This document shows, in pieces, positions 18,131 through 27,148 of a stretch of DNA of 38,420 bases. The notes under the pieces are model-generated. The model worked only from the letters and a program-made list of their open reading frames with translations, made no database searches and was not told where the DNA came from. The DNA is taken from NCBI GenBank assembly GCA_036675505.1, contig JAKFEW010000137.1:1-38420 (forward strand), read 5' to 3'. This DNA comes from JAKFEW01 sp036675505 (lineage in GTDB: Bacteria; Cyanobacteriota; Sericytochromatia; S15B-MN24; JAQBPE01). Positions within the stretch are counted from its first letter, which is position 1. Each line of letters starts with the position of its first letter. The translations under genes were made by a program, and so were the position numbers.

Positions 18131-20641
18131 ATGTCCGGGCCCGCCGACAAGCAGCCCCGCTCGCTGACGGGGATCCTCAAGCCGACCGACGTGCCTGGCA
18201 CGCCGGCCAAGGCGAGCGCGCCCGCCGACCTCGCGGCCAAGTTCCGCATCCGGCGAGAGCGCAAGCCCGACGACCTGCGCGGCACGCTGATGTTCGTGTT
18301 CGCGCTGCTCGCGATCGCCCCCATGATCGTCGCTGTCATCGCGATGACCCAGGCCGCCAAGAGCGGCATCGAGATTTCCACCTCCGACCTCGAGCGCATC
18401 AGCAAGGAAACGCTGATGGAGACCTCGGGCACGATCGGCGCCACGGCCAGCAAGCAGATCGAAGACACCGGCGGCGAGCTCGCGGACATCGGCTCGAAGG
18501 CCGTGCGCGACACCTCGACCGCGCTCATCACCGCCACCGAGAAGCGCTTCGCGGAGGCCAACCAGCAGCTGATCAAGCAGGGCGAGGAAGCGAACAACGC
18601 GATCGCCGACCAGCTGATGGCCCAGAGCGAGAAGGCCACCGAGACGCTCGCGCGGGAGCTCATCCGCGTCTCGAACGAGTCCAACCGCGAGCTCGCCCGC
18701 GAGACCGCCAAGCTCGCCGAGACCGCCGTCGGCGGCGTGGCCGACAGCCTGGTCGAACAGGCCTCGCGCAACACCAGCCAGATCAGCCAGGCCGTCGTCG
18801 CGCAGAACACCGAGTCGGCCAAGCGCCTGTCCGAGCGCATGCTCCAGGACATCGACCGCGAGCCGGTCGTGAACTTCAAGAACCTCGCGACCATCTTCGC
18901 GCAAGGCATCGCGAGCAACAAGGTCCAGCCGATCAAGGACGGCTACCTGGCGGTCGTCGACGGCCGCGGCCGCGTGATCGCCTCGACGCGCTACAAGAAG
19001 GGCACCACGCTGCGCCACCTGGCGATCGTCGGCCTCGCGCTCGACGGCAGCGCGCCCGAAGACACCCTGGTACGCTTCAGCGAGGGCGCCGACACCTATC
19101 TCGGCGTCTTCGCCCGCCGACCGGCCGGCGGCGCCGTGGTCTTCGCCTACCTGGCGGACCGCGCGCGCGTCGACACCGAGCGCATGCAGGCCGACGTCCA
19201 GAAGACCCTGAACCAGATGGGCCAGGCCTCCTCGGCGTACGTCGTGAAGAACCTGGACGCCCAGAAGCCGGTGATGCGGCGCGAGGCCACGCGGCTCTCG
19301 CTCACGGCGGTGCAGAAGCTCGAGGCCACCAACCGCGCGCTGTCAGTGAAGACCAAGGAGCGCATGCGCAAGCAAGGCGACGCCGTCTCGGCGCGCACCA
19401 TGTTCGACATGGCCGTGAAGGCCAAGACCACCGCCGCGGACAAGACCCGCGCCATGAAGCAGCGCTCCGAAGAGATCGCGAAGAAGGCGGTCGCCGAGTT
19501 GCGGCCGATCGGCGGCCAATACGCGGGCAAGGCGGAGAAGGCGATGCGAACCGAAGCCTCGCGCGCCGTGGCCGACACCGCCTCGATCATCCCGCGCGCC
19601 GCCGGCGAAGCCAGCCAGAAGGCCGGCGCGCGGATGGCGGAGAAGGCGCGCGGTCTCGCCGACAAGGCCGTGAGCGAGATGTGGCTGATCGCGGGCGTGC
19701 TGATCGCGATCGAGATCGCGATCGCCGTTCTGGCCTCGCTCGTGATGTCGGGCCGCGTCGCGGCCCCGATCCTGGCGCGCATGCAAAAGGCGCGCGAGGA
19801 ACAGGAGCGCCTCGGCCGCGAGATGGAGATCGCCTCGAAGATCCAGACCTGCCTGCTCCCGCCGGTGCCCGACCTGCGCGACTTCGACGTGGCCCTCTCG
19901 ATGGTGCCCGCCGAGGAAGTCGGCGGCGACTTCATCGACCTGGTGCCGGCCGCCACGCTGGGCGCCTTCTGGATCGGCGTCGGCGACGTGACCGGCCACG
20001 GCCTCACGCCGGGCCTGATCATGATGATGGCGCAGAGCACCTTCAACGCCTTCGTGCAAGAGCCGACGATGACGCCCAAGCGGCTCTACGACGGCATGAA
20101 CCGCGTGTTGTACCAGAACATCAAGGACCGCCTACGGACCTCGGACCACATGACGATGTCGATCCTCGAGCACAAGCGCGACGGCGAGTTCATCCATTGC
20201 GGGTCGCACCTCGACATCCTGATTTACCGCGCCGCCTCAGGCTCGGTGGAGCGCATCGTGACCGACGGCCCGTGGGTCGGCATGCTGCCCGAATGCCAGG
20301 ACTTCACCACCGAGGTCGGCTTCAAGCTCGGCCCCGACGACGTGCTGATGCTCTACACCGACGGCCTGATCGAGGTGCAGAACGCCGAGAGCGAGCAATG
20401 GGACATGGACCGCCTCTGTGCGGCCCTGGCTCGCTATGCCAAGCTCGACGCGCGCGACATCCAGGCCAAGGTGCTGCAGGAAGCGCTGACCTGGGCCGAC
20501 AAGATCCTCGACGACATCTCGATGGTCGTCGTGAAGCGCCTGCCCGTCGAGGCCCCGCTCACCACGATCGAACCCAACGACAGCACCCGCGCGATGCTGC
20601 CCGGCCGCGTCCTCTCGAAGCTGGGCCGCCGCGACGCCTGA
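18131..20641 (+). CDS. Membrane-bound SpoIIE/RsbU-type serine phosphatase with long sensor region
   Basis: 836 aa. A cytoplasmic N-terminus (1-50) is followed by TM1 (about 54-74). A very long Ala/Glu/Lys-rich helical extracytoplasmic region (75-515) is interrupted around 245-340 by a Cache-like alpha/beta segment (YLAVVDGRGRVIAS). TM2 covers about 517-539. A short coiled coil then leads to a PP2C/SpoIIE domain from about 570: QTCLLPPVPD, EEVGGDFIDL, GVGDVTGHG, YTDGLIEVQN and DDISMVVVKR supply the metal-binding Asp residues. It should dephosphorylate the STAS partner encoded in the same operon in response to an outside signal. The ATG at 18131 follows the previous stop by 6 bases. Confidence 0.92.
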   Translation: MSGPADKQPRSLTGILKPTDVPGTPAKASAPADLAAKFRIRRERKPDDLRGTLMFVFALLAIAPMIVAVIAMTQAAKSGIEISTSDLERISKETLMETSGTIGATASKQIEDTGGELADIGSKAVRDTSTALITATEKRFAEANQQLIKQGEEANNAIADQLMAQSEKATETLARELIRVSNESNRELARETAKLAETAVGGVADSLVEQASRNTSQISQAVVAQNTESAKRLSERMLQDIDREPVVNFKNLATIFAQGIASNKVQPIKDGYLAVVDGRGRVIASTRYKKGTTLRHLAIVGLALDGSAPEDTLVRFSEGADTYLGVFARRPAGGAVVFAYLADRARVDTERMQADVQKTLNQMGQASSAYVVKNLDAQKPVMRREATRLSLTAVQKLEATNRALSVKTKERMRKQGDAVSARTMFDMAVKAKTTAADKTRAMKQRSEEIAKKAVAELRPIGGQYAGKAEKAMRTEASRAVADTASIIPRAAGEASQKAGARMAEKARGLADKAVSEMWLIAGVLIAIEIAIAVLASLVMSGRVAAPILARMQKAREEQERLGREMEIASKIQTCLLPPVPDLRDFDVALSMVPAEEVGGDFIDLVPAATLGAFWIGVGDVTGHGLTPGLIMMMAQSTFNAFVQEPTMTPKRLYDGMNRVLYQNIKDRLRTSDHMTMSILEHKRDGEFIHCGSHLDILIYRAASGSVERIVTDGPWVGMLPECQDFTTEVGFKLGPDDVLMLYTDGLIEVQNAESEQWDMDRLCAALARYAKLDARDIQAKVLQEALTWADKILDDISMVVVKRLPVEAPLTTIEPNDSTRAMLPGRVLSKLGRRDA

Positions 20642-20944
20642 CGGGGGTCAAGATCGGCGACCAGATCGCCGATTGGCCAAAATGGATGACCGCCGCTGGC
20701 CATGTCATCCGTTGTGTAATCGTCTGAAGACGAGAATGAAATCACGTCGCGGGGGCACCCCCCTACCCCCCCGCCCCCGCGATGCGCTTTCTCCCGTCGA
20801 CCCGCCAGGCGCCACGCTGCCTGGGATGTGGCGATATCACATATCACCGGCTGGGTATAGTGCAAGATGAAACCAGGTAACCCTGGCAACAATTGCGTTA
20901 TGTCTCCGCACGCTGCAACTGCGCTCAGGAGAAGGAGAACCGAC
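20642..20944. other. Intergenic region before the lipoprotein cluster
   Basis: No coding sequence is seen. The region contains a likely terminator (20747-20782), a possible TATAGT -10 at 20856-20861, a small CCAGG/CCTGG hairpin (20874-20887) in the predicted leader, and a strong AAGGAG site before ATG 20945. Confidence 0.5.
20747..20793 (+). terminator. Probable terminator of the signalling operon
   Basis: A perfect 10-bp GC stem (20747-20756 with 20773-20782) encloses a C-rich 16-base loop and is followed by the pyrimidine-rich GCTTTCTC. It lies about 105 bases after the phosphatase stop. Confidence 0.5.
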
Positions 20945-23458
20945 ATGAAGTTTCGCGGTCGTTTGAACAATACCTGGCTGGCGCTCCCGCTGGCAGCGAC
21001 CGTGGCGATCACCGCCTGCGCGCCCCAATCGACGCAGCAGGCGAATCGCACCGCCGATGTCCCGGCGGTCGTCGAGCAGGTGCAGCAGGCGAAGATGCTG
21101 CCGGTCGGCACGTTCGCCGGCATGGTCGCCACCTACGAGAACGGCGACTTCAGGCCGGTCGTGGGCGCCATCGTGAAGGTCGACGGCGGCGAAGGCCAGG
21201 CCGTCACCGATGCCGATGGCCGGTACGTCTTCAATGGCCTCAAGCCCGGTGACTACAAGGTCGCCGTGACCAAGGACGGCTTCGCTGCGGGCGAGGCCGC
21301 GGTCACGCTGTCGCCGGTCACCGGCACGCCGCGCGTCAACGTGGCGATGAACATGAGCAGCTACGGCCTCAAGCAGATCGCGGCTTTCCCGGCCACCATC
21401 ACGGGCGTGGTCACCGACCCCCGGGGTGCGGCGCTGCCCAGCGCCACCGTGCGCGTCGCCACCACCGCGGGCACCGGCACCAACCAGATCGTGCCGGCCA
21501 ACCCGAACGGCTTCTACACCGTCACGATCCCCAACATGACCGTCAGCCCGATCTCCCCCGGCTGGGTCCAGGTGACCGCTTTCGGCACGACGCCGGGCGG
21601 CGTGAAGGTCGAAGTCGACGAGATCTGGGCGAAGCCCATCACCTCCGCGTCGCTGGTCGTGAACGCGCGTTGTGATGCGTTCACGCGTCCCCAGAACATG
21701 ACCCACCCGTCGGGCACGTTCACGCCGATGGGCTCGACCACCGCCGCGATCGACGTCGAATGGATGTCGACCCGCGCGGACGAGTTCTACCTGCGGCTGA
21801 CGTACGATGACGGCATCCTCCCCGCCGGCGACACCTCCTTCGCCGTGCTGCCCGAGTCGGTCACCAACACGCCGGCGGTGGGCGCCGTGCCCCAGAAGTG
21901 CAACATCAAGTACCGCGTGCCCTTCACGTTCCCTTCGAACGTCAGCACCTACACCGTCGAGATCATTCCGTTCGGCCAGACCAGCGCGAAGGTGACCAGC
22001 GGCACGAGCCTGGTCGTCCAGTACACCGAGCAGAACTTCTCGGACGACATGGAATACGCGGCCGACGACACCCTGGTGGACGACTCGCCGGGCACCGGCA
22101 GCGTCAACAACGGCCTGACCCTGGTCGCCGGCGAGAACGCCAAGTACACGCTCAAGGTGCGCAACGACAACGCCACGATCTCGCCGGACCTCCGCGTGAA
22201 GGGCATCGCGACGGCCGGCGCCACGATCGTCTCGGCCACGGTCACCACCAAGGACTCCAATCCGGCCGTGCCCGTCACGACGACGGTGAACGCGACGATC
22301 GTCGGGCCCGATGCCTCCACGGGCGCCTGGTCGATCACCGGTTTCACGATCCCGAAGGCGGTGCCCCTGGGGGCGCAGGGCGAAGCGGATGTCGACATCG
22401 TCTTCTCCACGCCGCCGACGTTGGCCCCCGGCACCTCCTTCACGGTCTCGGGCATCGAGGTCGAGATGCCGAGCGCGGCCCTCAAGGACACGTCCACGAC
22501 CGACGTGACCACCACGCCGTCCCAGACGCTTGCGATCAAGGGGATCAACCGCAGCGAGCTGAAGTTCAACGCCGCCAAGAGCATCGTTGCTGGTGCGAAC
22601 GCCAACGACGGCATGTCGCTCGTGCACCTGGAGGTCGACCTGGGGAACACGGGTAGCTCGGCCTTCGGCGCGATCAAGATCGTCGACGAGACCCTGACCA
22701 ACCAGCTCGTACCGGCCTCCAAGGCGGTGCTCAAGGGGAACAAGCTCCTTCCGCTGGCCGGGGCCCCGCTCGGTTTGACCACCGCGGACGTGCTCGGCAT
22801 CACCGTGGACGCCAACGCGGAGGTGCAGATCACCCCGTCCGACAACACCTGGACGCTCGAGACGCTTTGCACCGTCATCAACATCGCGGTGCCGGGCGTG
22901 ACCGCGTCGCGTGAGGCCGGTACCAACTTCCTCAAGATCGAGCGCAACGTCGCCGGCAGCACGCCTACGGTGAAGGTCGGCCCTTCTACCGCCGCGACTA
23001 CGCTGGCCGCCCTCGGCCTCTCGTCCGGCCAGGTCGCGACCGCCGGCGCCAACGGCATGCTCGCGCGCTATCTCGATGACGGCGTCGGTGCGAACTTGCA
23101 GCCCACGGTCACGTCGGTCGGTGGCACGACCACCTGGCAGTTCGCCGCGGGCGGCACCTCGTCTCATGTGGCGGGCGGCAAGGTCACGGCGACGTTCACG
23201 GTCATTCCCACTGCCCCCGTCGTGCCCGTCCTGTCGACCGCGTACAACGACGAAATCATCATCGAGTACGTGCTCGAGCCGACCAGCGGCCCGGGCGTCG
23301 CGGGCGTCACCGCCGGCAACGGCCTGGCGGCCATGGGCCCGAAGATCGTCGGCATCAACCACATCTTCCCCTTCACGACGCTCAACCGCGACGTGGCGGT
23401 GACCTCGGTCAACGGCCTGACCAAGCTGGACGACGCCGCCGGCGCGACCCCCATCTAG
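20945..23458 (+). CDS. Large lipoprotein with carboxypeptidase-regulatory-like repeats
   Basis: 837 aa. The signal peptide ends in lipobox ITAC (Cys about 25). A first CarboxypepD_reg-like beta-sandwich spans ~45-135 (VGAIVKVDGG, TDADGRYVFNGLKPGDYKVAVTKDGF), and a second ~140-230 (ITGVVTDPRGAALPSATVRV, NPNGFYTVTI, VTAFGTTPGGVKVE). The rest (230-837) is Thr/Val-rich beta sequence with DUF11-like features (NNGLTLVAGENAKYTLKVRND). It should be an outer-membrane or surface lipoprotein, possibly adhesive or structural; no enzymatic motif was seen. ATG 20945 is preceded by AAGGAGA; the frame opens 26 codons earlier. It is the first of three related lipoprotein genes in a row. Confidence 0.85.
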   Translation: MKFRGRLNNTWLALPLAATVAITACAPQSTQQANRTADVPAVVEQVQQAKMLPVGTFAGMVATYENGDFRPVVGAIVKVDGGEGQAVTDADGRYVFNGLKPGDYKVAVTKDGFAAGEAAVTLSPVTGTPRVNVAMNMSSYGLKQIAAFPATITGVVTDPRGAALPSATVRVATTAGTGTNQIVPANPNGFYTVTIPNMTVSPISPGWVQVTAFGTTPGGVKVEVDEIWAKPITSASLVVNARCDAFTRPQNMTHPSGTFTPMGSTTAAIDVEWMSTRADEFYLRLTYDDGILPAGDTSFAVLPESVTNTPAVGAVPQKCNIKYRVPFTFPSNVSTYTVEIIPFGQTSAKVTSGTSLVVQYTEQNFSDDMEYAADDTLVDDSPGTGSVNNGLTLVAGENAKYTLKVRNDNATISPDLRVKGIATAGATIVSATVTTKDSNPAVPVTTTVNATIVGPDASTGAWSITGFTIPKAVPLGAQGEADVDIVFSTPPTLAPGTSFTVSGIEVEMPSAALKDTSTTDVTTTPSQTLAIKGINRSELKFNAAKSIVAGANANDGMSLVHLEVDLGNTGSSAFGAIKIVDETLTNQLVPASKAVLKGNKLLPLAGAPLGLTTADVLGITVDANAEVQITPSDNTWTLETLCTVINIAVPGVTASREAGTNFLKIERNVAGSTPTVKVGPSTAATTLAALGLSSGQVATAGANGMLARYLDDGVGANLQPTVTSVGGTTTWQFAAGGTSSHVAGGKVTATFTVIPTAPVVPVLSTAYNDEIIIEYVLEPTSGPGVAGVTAGNGLAAMGPKIVGINHIFPFTTLNRDVAVTSVNGLTKLDDAAGATPI

Positions 23459-23507
23459 TGAGCGGCCGGGGTGCCCCGCAAGGGGTGCCCCGCCTTCGAG
23501 CTGAGCG

Positions 23508-24260
23508 ATGACATTCATGCGTGCTCCCCTGGTGGTCTGCATGGTGGCGTGCCTGACGGCTGCGTGTCAGCCGGCGACGGGCGTCGGCACGTCGATCTCC
23601 AAGGTGGTCAAGAAGCCGGCCGCCGTCCGCGCGGCCCAGCCCGCGTCGACGGCGCCTGGTCCGGTCAGCCAACCCGGTCAGCCGACGCCGTCGGTTGCCA
23701 CGTCGCCGACCGCCCCGTCGACCGTGCCTTCGAGCGCGCCGACCCTGCCGTCTGGCGGTACGAGCCCTGCCCCGGCAATTTCTCCCACCATCTTCCGCCC
23801 CTCGCAGGCGCCGGACGCGCCGATCCCTTCGGGCTACGTCTCGCCCCTGCCGGATTCGGCGTTTCCGTCGCCGACGGTGGTCTCCCCCCTCCCCACCGTC
23901 TCGTCGACGCCCGTGCCGGCCCCCTCGCTGCTGGACGCCGTCGTCGTGTCGAACTCGCTGCTCTACGGCAACGGCGAGCTGACGGGCTACGTCGTGGAGC
24001 CCGATCCGGCCACGGAAGGTGCCTACCGGCCGGTCTCGGGCGTTTCGGTGTCGATCGTCTACGACGAGGACACGACCAAGAAGGCCACGCTGACCAATGC
24101 GACGAACGGCACCTATCGGTTGCCGGAGGTGGCGCTGGGCGCTTACAACGTGCGGGTGGAGAAGAGCGGCTACGCGGCCGACTCGGCACCCACGACGGTG
24201 CGCATCTATCCCGGCTACCAGTCTGGCCACACGGTCTTCCTGATCCTCAAGGAGCAATAG
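23508..24260 (+). CDS. Lipoprotein with Pro/Ser/Thr linker and carboxypeptidase-regulatory-like domain
   Basis: 250 aa. Lipobox LTAAC (Cys about 20) is followed by a long disordered stretch rich in Pro, Ser and Thr (35-145) and then one beta-sandwich domain (about 155-250) with VSGVSVSIVYDEDTTKKA, NGTYRLPEVALGAYNVRVEKSGY and a final HTVFLILKE strand, as in CarboxypepD_reg domains. The linker suggests it reaches out from the membrane. The ATG at 23508 lies 49 bases after the preceding gene; Met4 is an alternative start. It is probably co-transcribed with its neighbours. Confidence 0.8.
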   Translation: MTFMRAPLVVCMVACLTAACQPATGVGTSISKVVKKPAAVRAAQPASTAPGPVSQPGQPTPSVATSPTAPSTVPSSAPTLPSGGTSPAPAISPTIFRPSQAPDAPIPSGYVSPLPDSAFPSPTVVSPLPTVSSTPVPAPSLLDAVVVSNSLLYGNGELTGYVVEPDPATEGAYRPVSGVSVSIVYDEDTTKKATLTNATNGTYRLPEVALGAYNVRVEKSGYAADSAPTTVRIYPGYQSGHTVFLILKEQ

Positions 24261-24304
24261 CGTTCAACAGCGCGAGCCGGCGCCCAGGGGGGAATAAGGT
24301 CCCT

Positions 24305-25303
24305 ATGCGACGGCTCCTGATCTCCCTCCTGCTCGTCGGGTGCCAGACCGGCGCCGGCACGAACGTGCGGGTGTCGCCGATCGCCGCGCTCGCGAGCCCC
24401 GCCGCGGCCGTCGCCTCCGCGCGCGCAGGCACGATGCTCGCGCCGGGCCTGCTCGCCGGGCGGGTGGGCAGGTTCGACGGCAAGGCCTTCGTGGGCGCGG
24501 GCGGCGTCGAGGTGGTGCTCGGCGACGGCACGGCGCGCGCCACCACCGATGCCGAAGGCCATTACGGCTTCACCAACGTGCCGGCCGGCGCCTACCAGGT
24601 GAAGGTCGCGGCCGCCGGCCACCACCCCTGCACTGTCGCGTTTCGGCAGGCCGGCCACTGCGGGCTCGGCCGGGTCAACCTGCCGCTCGTGCCGACCGAT
24701 CGGCCCGCGTCGATGGCGGTCGACCAGGTGGCGATCGCGGGCGTGCTCGTCGACCCGCGCGGCGCCGCGTTGCCGGCGGGCACCGTCAGGCTCGCCGACT
24801 CGCTCACCGCCGAGGGCAACCGCGCGGTCCAGGCGGACGCGGACGGCTTCTACGCGGTCGTGCTGAGCGGCGTGGCCACAGGCCCCCTCACCAACGGCCA
24901 GGCCACGCTCACGGCGTACGGCGCGACGCCCGGCGAGGTGAAGGTCGAATCCACCGAGCCGCTGACCCTGCCGCTCGATGCCTCGGCCACCCACGCCGTC
25001 GTCGCGTCGACGCGCGCCTACGCGATGCCCCGGGATCTGCGCTGGGTCGAGGCCAGTGGCCGCCGGCGCGTGCTCGCGGGCACCTTCCTGCCGACGCGCC
25101 GGGACGAGCTCGTGGTGCGTTGGGCGCGGCCGATCGGGTACTCGGAAGGCGCGCCTGTGGCCATCGAAGGCGGCCGGGTGGTGCTCGAAGTGCCACCGGG
25201 CCACGACGCCGCGGATGCCGCGGTGGAGCTGCTGCCGCTCGGCCTGGTGCCGCCGGAGGGCAAGCTCCCGGCCATCTCCCTCGGGGCGCCGGTCACGCCT
25301 TAG
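24305..25303 (+). CDS. Lipoprotein paralogous to the N-terminus of the 837-aa lipoprotein
   Basis: 332 aa. The short signal peptide ends in LLVGC (Cys13). Two CarboxypepD_reg-like domains follow: GAGGVEVVLGDGTARATTDAEGHYGFTNVPAG at ~65-100 and IAGVLVDPRGAALPAGTVRL with DGFYAVVLSG and LTAYGATPGEVKVE at ~145-225. The second block is clearly similar to residues ~140-230 of the gene at 20945. The C-terminal 100 residues (RRRVLAGTFLPTRRDELVVRW) are unrecognised. ATG 24305 is preceded by AAGG; the larger open frame from 23471 is a shadow of the previous gene. Probably the last gene of the lipoprotein operon. Confidence 0.8.
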   Translation: MRRLLISLLLVGCQTGAGTNVRVSPIAALASPAAAVASARAGTMLAPGLLAGRVGRFDGKAFVGAGGVEVVLGDGTARATTDAEGHYGFTNVPAGAYQVKVAAAGHHPCTVAFRQAGHCGLGRVNLPLVPTDRPASMAVDQVAIAGVLVDPRGAALPAGTVRLADSLTAEGNRAVQADADGFYAVVLSGVATGPLTNGQATLTAYGATPGEVKVESTEPLTLPLDASATHAVVASTRAYAMPRDLRWVEASGRRRVLAGTFLPTRRDELVVRWARPIGYSEGAPVAIEGGRVVLEVPPGHDAADAAVELLPLGLVPPEGKLPAISLGAPVTP

Positions 25304-25332
25304 CCCCTGCGAGGGAAAGGCTGCGTGGGGCG

Positions 25333-26235
25333 CTACTCGTCCTTGTCGCCGTCCTTCGGCTTGTCATGCTCCACATATGCCGCGGGGATCTGCCTGGCCT
25401 TCGCGCGAATCTCCGACCACGTGGCCGGCGCCTTGAAATCCGAGCGCGCGCGCGGCGGCAGCTTCTCCGCGATCGCCTCGATCTGCGCGAGCCGATCGGC
25501 ATTCGCCGGGTGCGTCGACAGGAAGGCCAACGCGCGCTCCATCGTCGGATCGAGCTTGGCCTCCTCCGACTGGCGGCGGAAGAAGTCGCCCATCGCCTTC
25601 GGCCGGAAGCCAGCCTCGTACGACAGCTTGATGCCCACCCGGTCGGATTCCAGCTCGTGCTCACGCGAGAAGCTGAGGCTCACGAGCTTCTGGCCGCCCT
25701 TGGCGATTGACCCGAGGGTGCCGTCGTCGCCGAAGACGAGCGCCAACAACAGGCTCATACCGGCTTCCCGCACGATCGCCCGGAAGCCGTGCCGGTGGAT
25801 CACGTGGCCGATCTCGTGGCCGAGCACGCCCGCGACCTCGTCGGGGCTCTCGGCCTCGGCGAGCAGGCCGCTCGTGACGATCATCGAGCCGCCCGGCAGC
25901 GCGAAGGCGTTGGCCTCTTCCTTCCAGATGGGCGTGAGCGTGAACTTGTAAGGCGTCTCCTTGGGCAGCTCGGCGACCAGCCGCCGCGCGATTTCGGCCA
26001 CCGCCGACCGCAGCACGGGATCCTCGATCCCGTGGTTGTCCATCTCGGCGAGGGCCTGCTTGCCGAGCTGGTCCTCCCAGGCCGGCGGCACGAAGTCGAC
26101 GAGCTTGTCGACCGCCCACCAGGTGGCGCTCCACAGCACCCAGAGGGCCAGCAGCCCGCCCAGGAACAGGCCGGTCATCACGACCAGCGCGGTGATGATG
26201 AACCCCGGGCGAGCGCCCGCTGGCGTCGGTTCCAT
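25333..26235 (-). CDS. M48-family membrane zinc metalloprotease
   Basis: 300 aa. One N-terminal membrane segment (about 12-36) anchors a Ste24/HtpX-like peptidase domain with the zinc motif HEIGH at 140-144 and the third ligand Glu194 in SREHELESD. A THPAN-DRL segment near 240 is also typical of this family and BepA/LoiP-like proteins. It is expected to cleave misfolded envelope proteins. It is the last gene of a minus-strand operon, its ATG lying 4 bases past the dehydratase stop. Confidence 0.93.
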   Translation of the reverse strand: MEPTPAGARPGFIITALVVMTGLFLGGLLALWVLWSATWWAVDKLVDFVPPAWEDQLGKQALAEMDNHGIEDPVLRSAVAEIARRLVAELPKETPYKFTLTPIWKEEANAFALPGGSMIVTSGLLAEAESPDEVAGVLGHEIGHVIHRHGFRAIVREAGMSLLLALVFGDDGTLGSIAKGGQKLVSLSFSREHELESDRVGIKLSYEAGFRPKAMGDFFRRQSEEAKLDPTMERALAFLSTHPANADRLAQIEAIAEKLPPRARSDFKAPATWSEIRAKARQIPAAYVEHDKPKDGDKDE

Positions 26236-26239
26236 GCCT

Positions 26240-27148
26240 TCAGCCCTCCGCGTTGAGGCGGTCGTAGACCTCCTGGTCGACGTTGCCGCCGCTCACGACG
26301 CAAACCACGCGCTTGCCCCGGAAGCGCTCCGGATCCCCGATCAGCGCGGCGATCGCCAGCGCGCCGGTCGGCTCCGCGCGCAGGCCGGCGTGGCGATCCA
26401 GCCAACGCAGGCCGGCGGCGATCGCGGCTTCGTCCACCTCCACCACGGCCGCGAAGCCGGTGCGCAGGATCGCCCAGTTGTGGTGGCCGAGGCTCAGCGT
26501 GCGCGCGCCGTCGGCGATCGTGGCGGGCTCCGTGGCCTGGACCACCAGCTCGCCCGTGCGCCACGAGCGCGCCGCGTCGTTCGCGAGCGCGGGCTCCGCG
26601 CCGATCAGCGCGGCCGCGCTGCCTGCCTGCCGCAGCCCGTTGAGCACGCCGGCGGCCAGGCCGCCGCCGCCTACCGGCACGATCACCGCGTCCGGCCGGC
26701 GCGCGGCGATCTCCTCGCCGAGGCTGGCGTTGCCGGCGATCACGAGCGGATCGTCGTAGGCGCTCGCCACGTAGGCCGCGGGGTCGGCCGCGGCGAGCTC
26801 CGCGACCCGCGCGGCACGCGTTGTCGAAGCCGTGTCGACGGGCTCCACCGTCGCGCCATGGGCCTTCACCCCCGCCACCTTCACGGCCGCGGAGGTCGTG
26901 GGCATCACGACGGTGCAGCCCTTGCCGAGCAGCTGGCAGGCGTACGCGAGCGCCTGACCGAAGTTGCCGGAGCTGGCCGTGATGATGCGCGGATGCGGCA
27001 CGGAGGCGACCACGTGGTAGGCCGCGCGAAACTTGAAGCTGCCCGTGTGCTGGCCGATTTCGCTCGCGAGCAGCAACGCGATTTCAGGCGGGGCGCCGTG
27101 CGGCTCGACCCAGGCGGTCGGGCGGATCGCGGTATGCCGGGCGGTCAT
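26240..27148 (-). CDS. PLP-dependent serine/threonine dehydratase-like enzyme
   Basis: 302 aa of fold-type II PLP enzymes. Lys39 in HTGSFKFRAA is the Schiff-base lysine. SSGNFGQALAYA supplies the substrate/PLP-3'-OH loop, GGGGLAAG binds the phosphate, and a final VVCVVSGGNVD strand is typical of threonine dehydratase/serine racemase relatives. It lacks the C-terminal ACT domain, so it is a catabolic-type short enzyme. The ATG at 27148 overlaps the acyltransferase stop as ATGA; the frame continues upstream only as a shadow. Confidence 0.9.
   Translation of the reverse strand: MTARHTAIRPTAWVEPHGAPPEIALLLASEIGQHTGSFKFRAAYHVVASVPHPRIITASSGNFGQALAYACQLLGKGCTVVMPTTSAAVKVAGVKAHGATVEPVDTASTTRAARVAELAAADPAAYVASAYDDPLVIAGNASLGEEIAARRPDAVIVPVGGGGLAAGVLNGLRQAGSAAALIGAEPALANDAARSWRTGELVVQATEPATIADGARTLSLGHHNWAILRTGFAAVVEVDEAAIAAGLRWLDRHAGLRAEPTGALAIAALIGDPERFRGKRVVCVVSGGNVDQEVYDRLNAEG

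Noticed and set aside
16325..19018. 897-codon open frame on the minus strand
   Set aside because: It lies opposite the GGDEF/HD-GYP and phosphatase genes, both with intact catalytic motifs; it has no recognisable domain.
20653..20673. 8-bp hairpin right after the phosphatase stop
   Set aside because: It has no T-run after it; the hairpin at 20747-20782 is the better terminator candidate.
20862..20944. Possible riboswitch in the leader of the large lipoprotein gene
   Set aside because: Only a 5-bp CCAGG/CCTGG hairpin is present; no conserved c-di-GMP or other known riboswitch core could be matched.
20837..23542. 901-codon open frame on the minus strand
   Set aside because: Antisense to the large lipoprotein gene; composition is Arg/Gly/Asp-rich shadow sequence with no domain.
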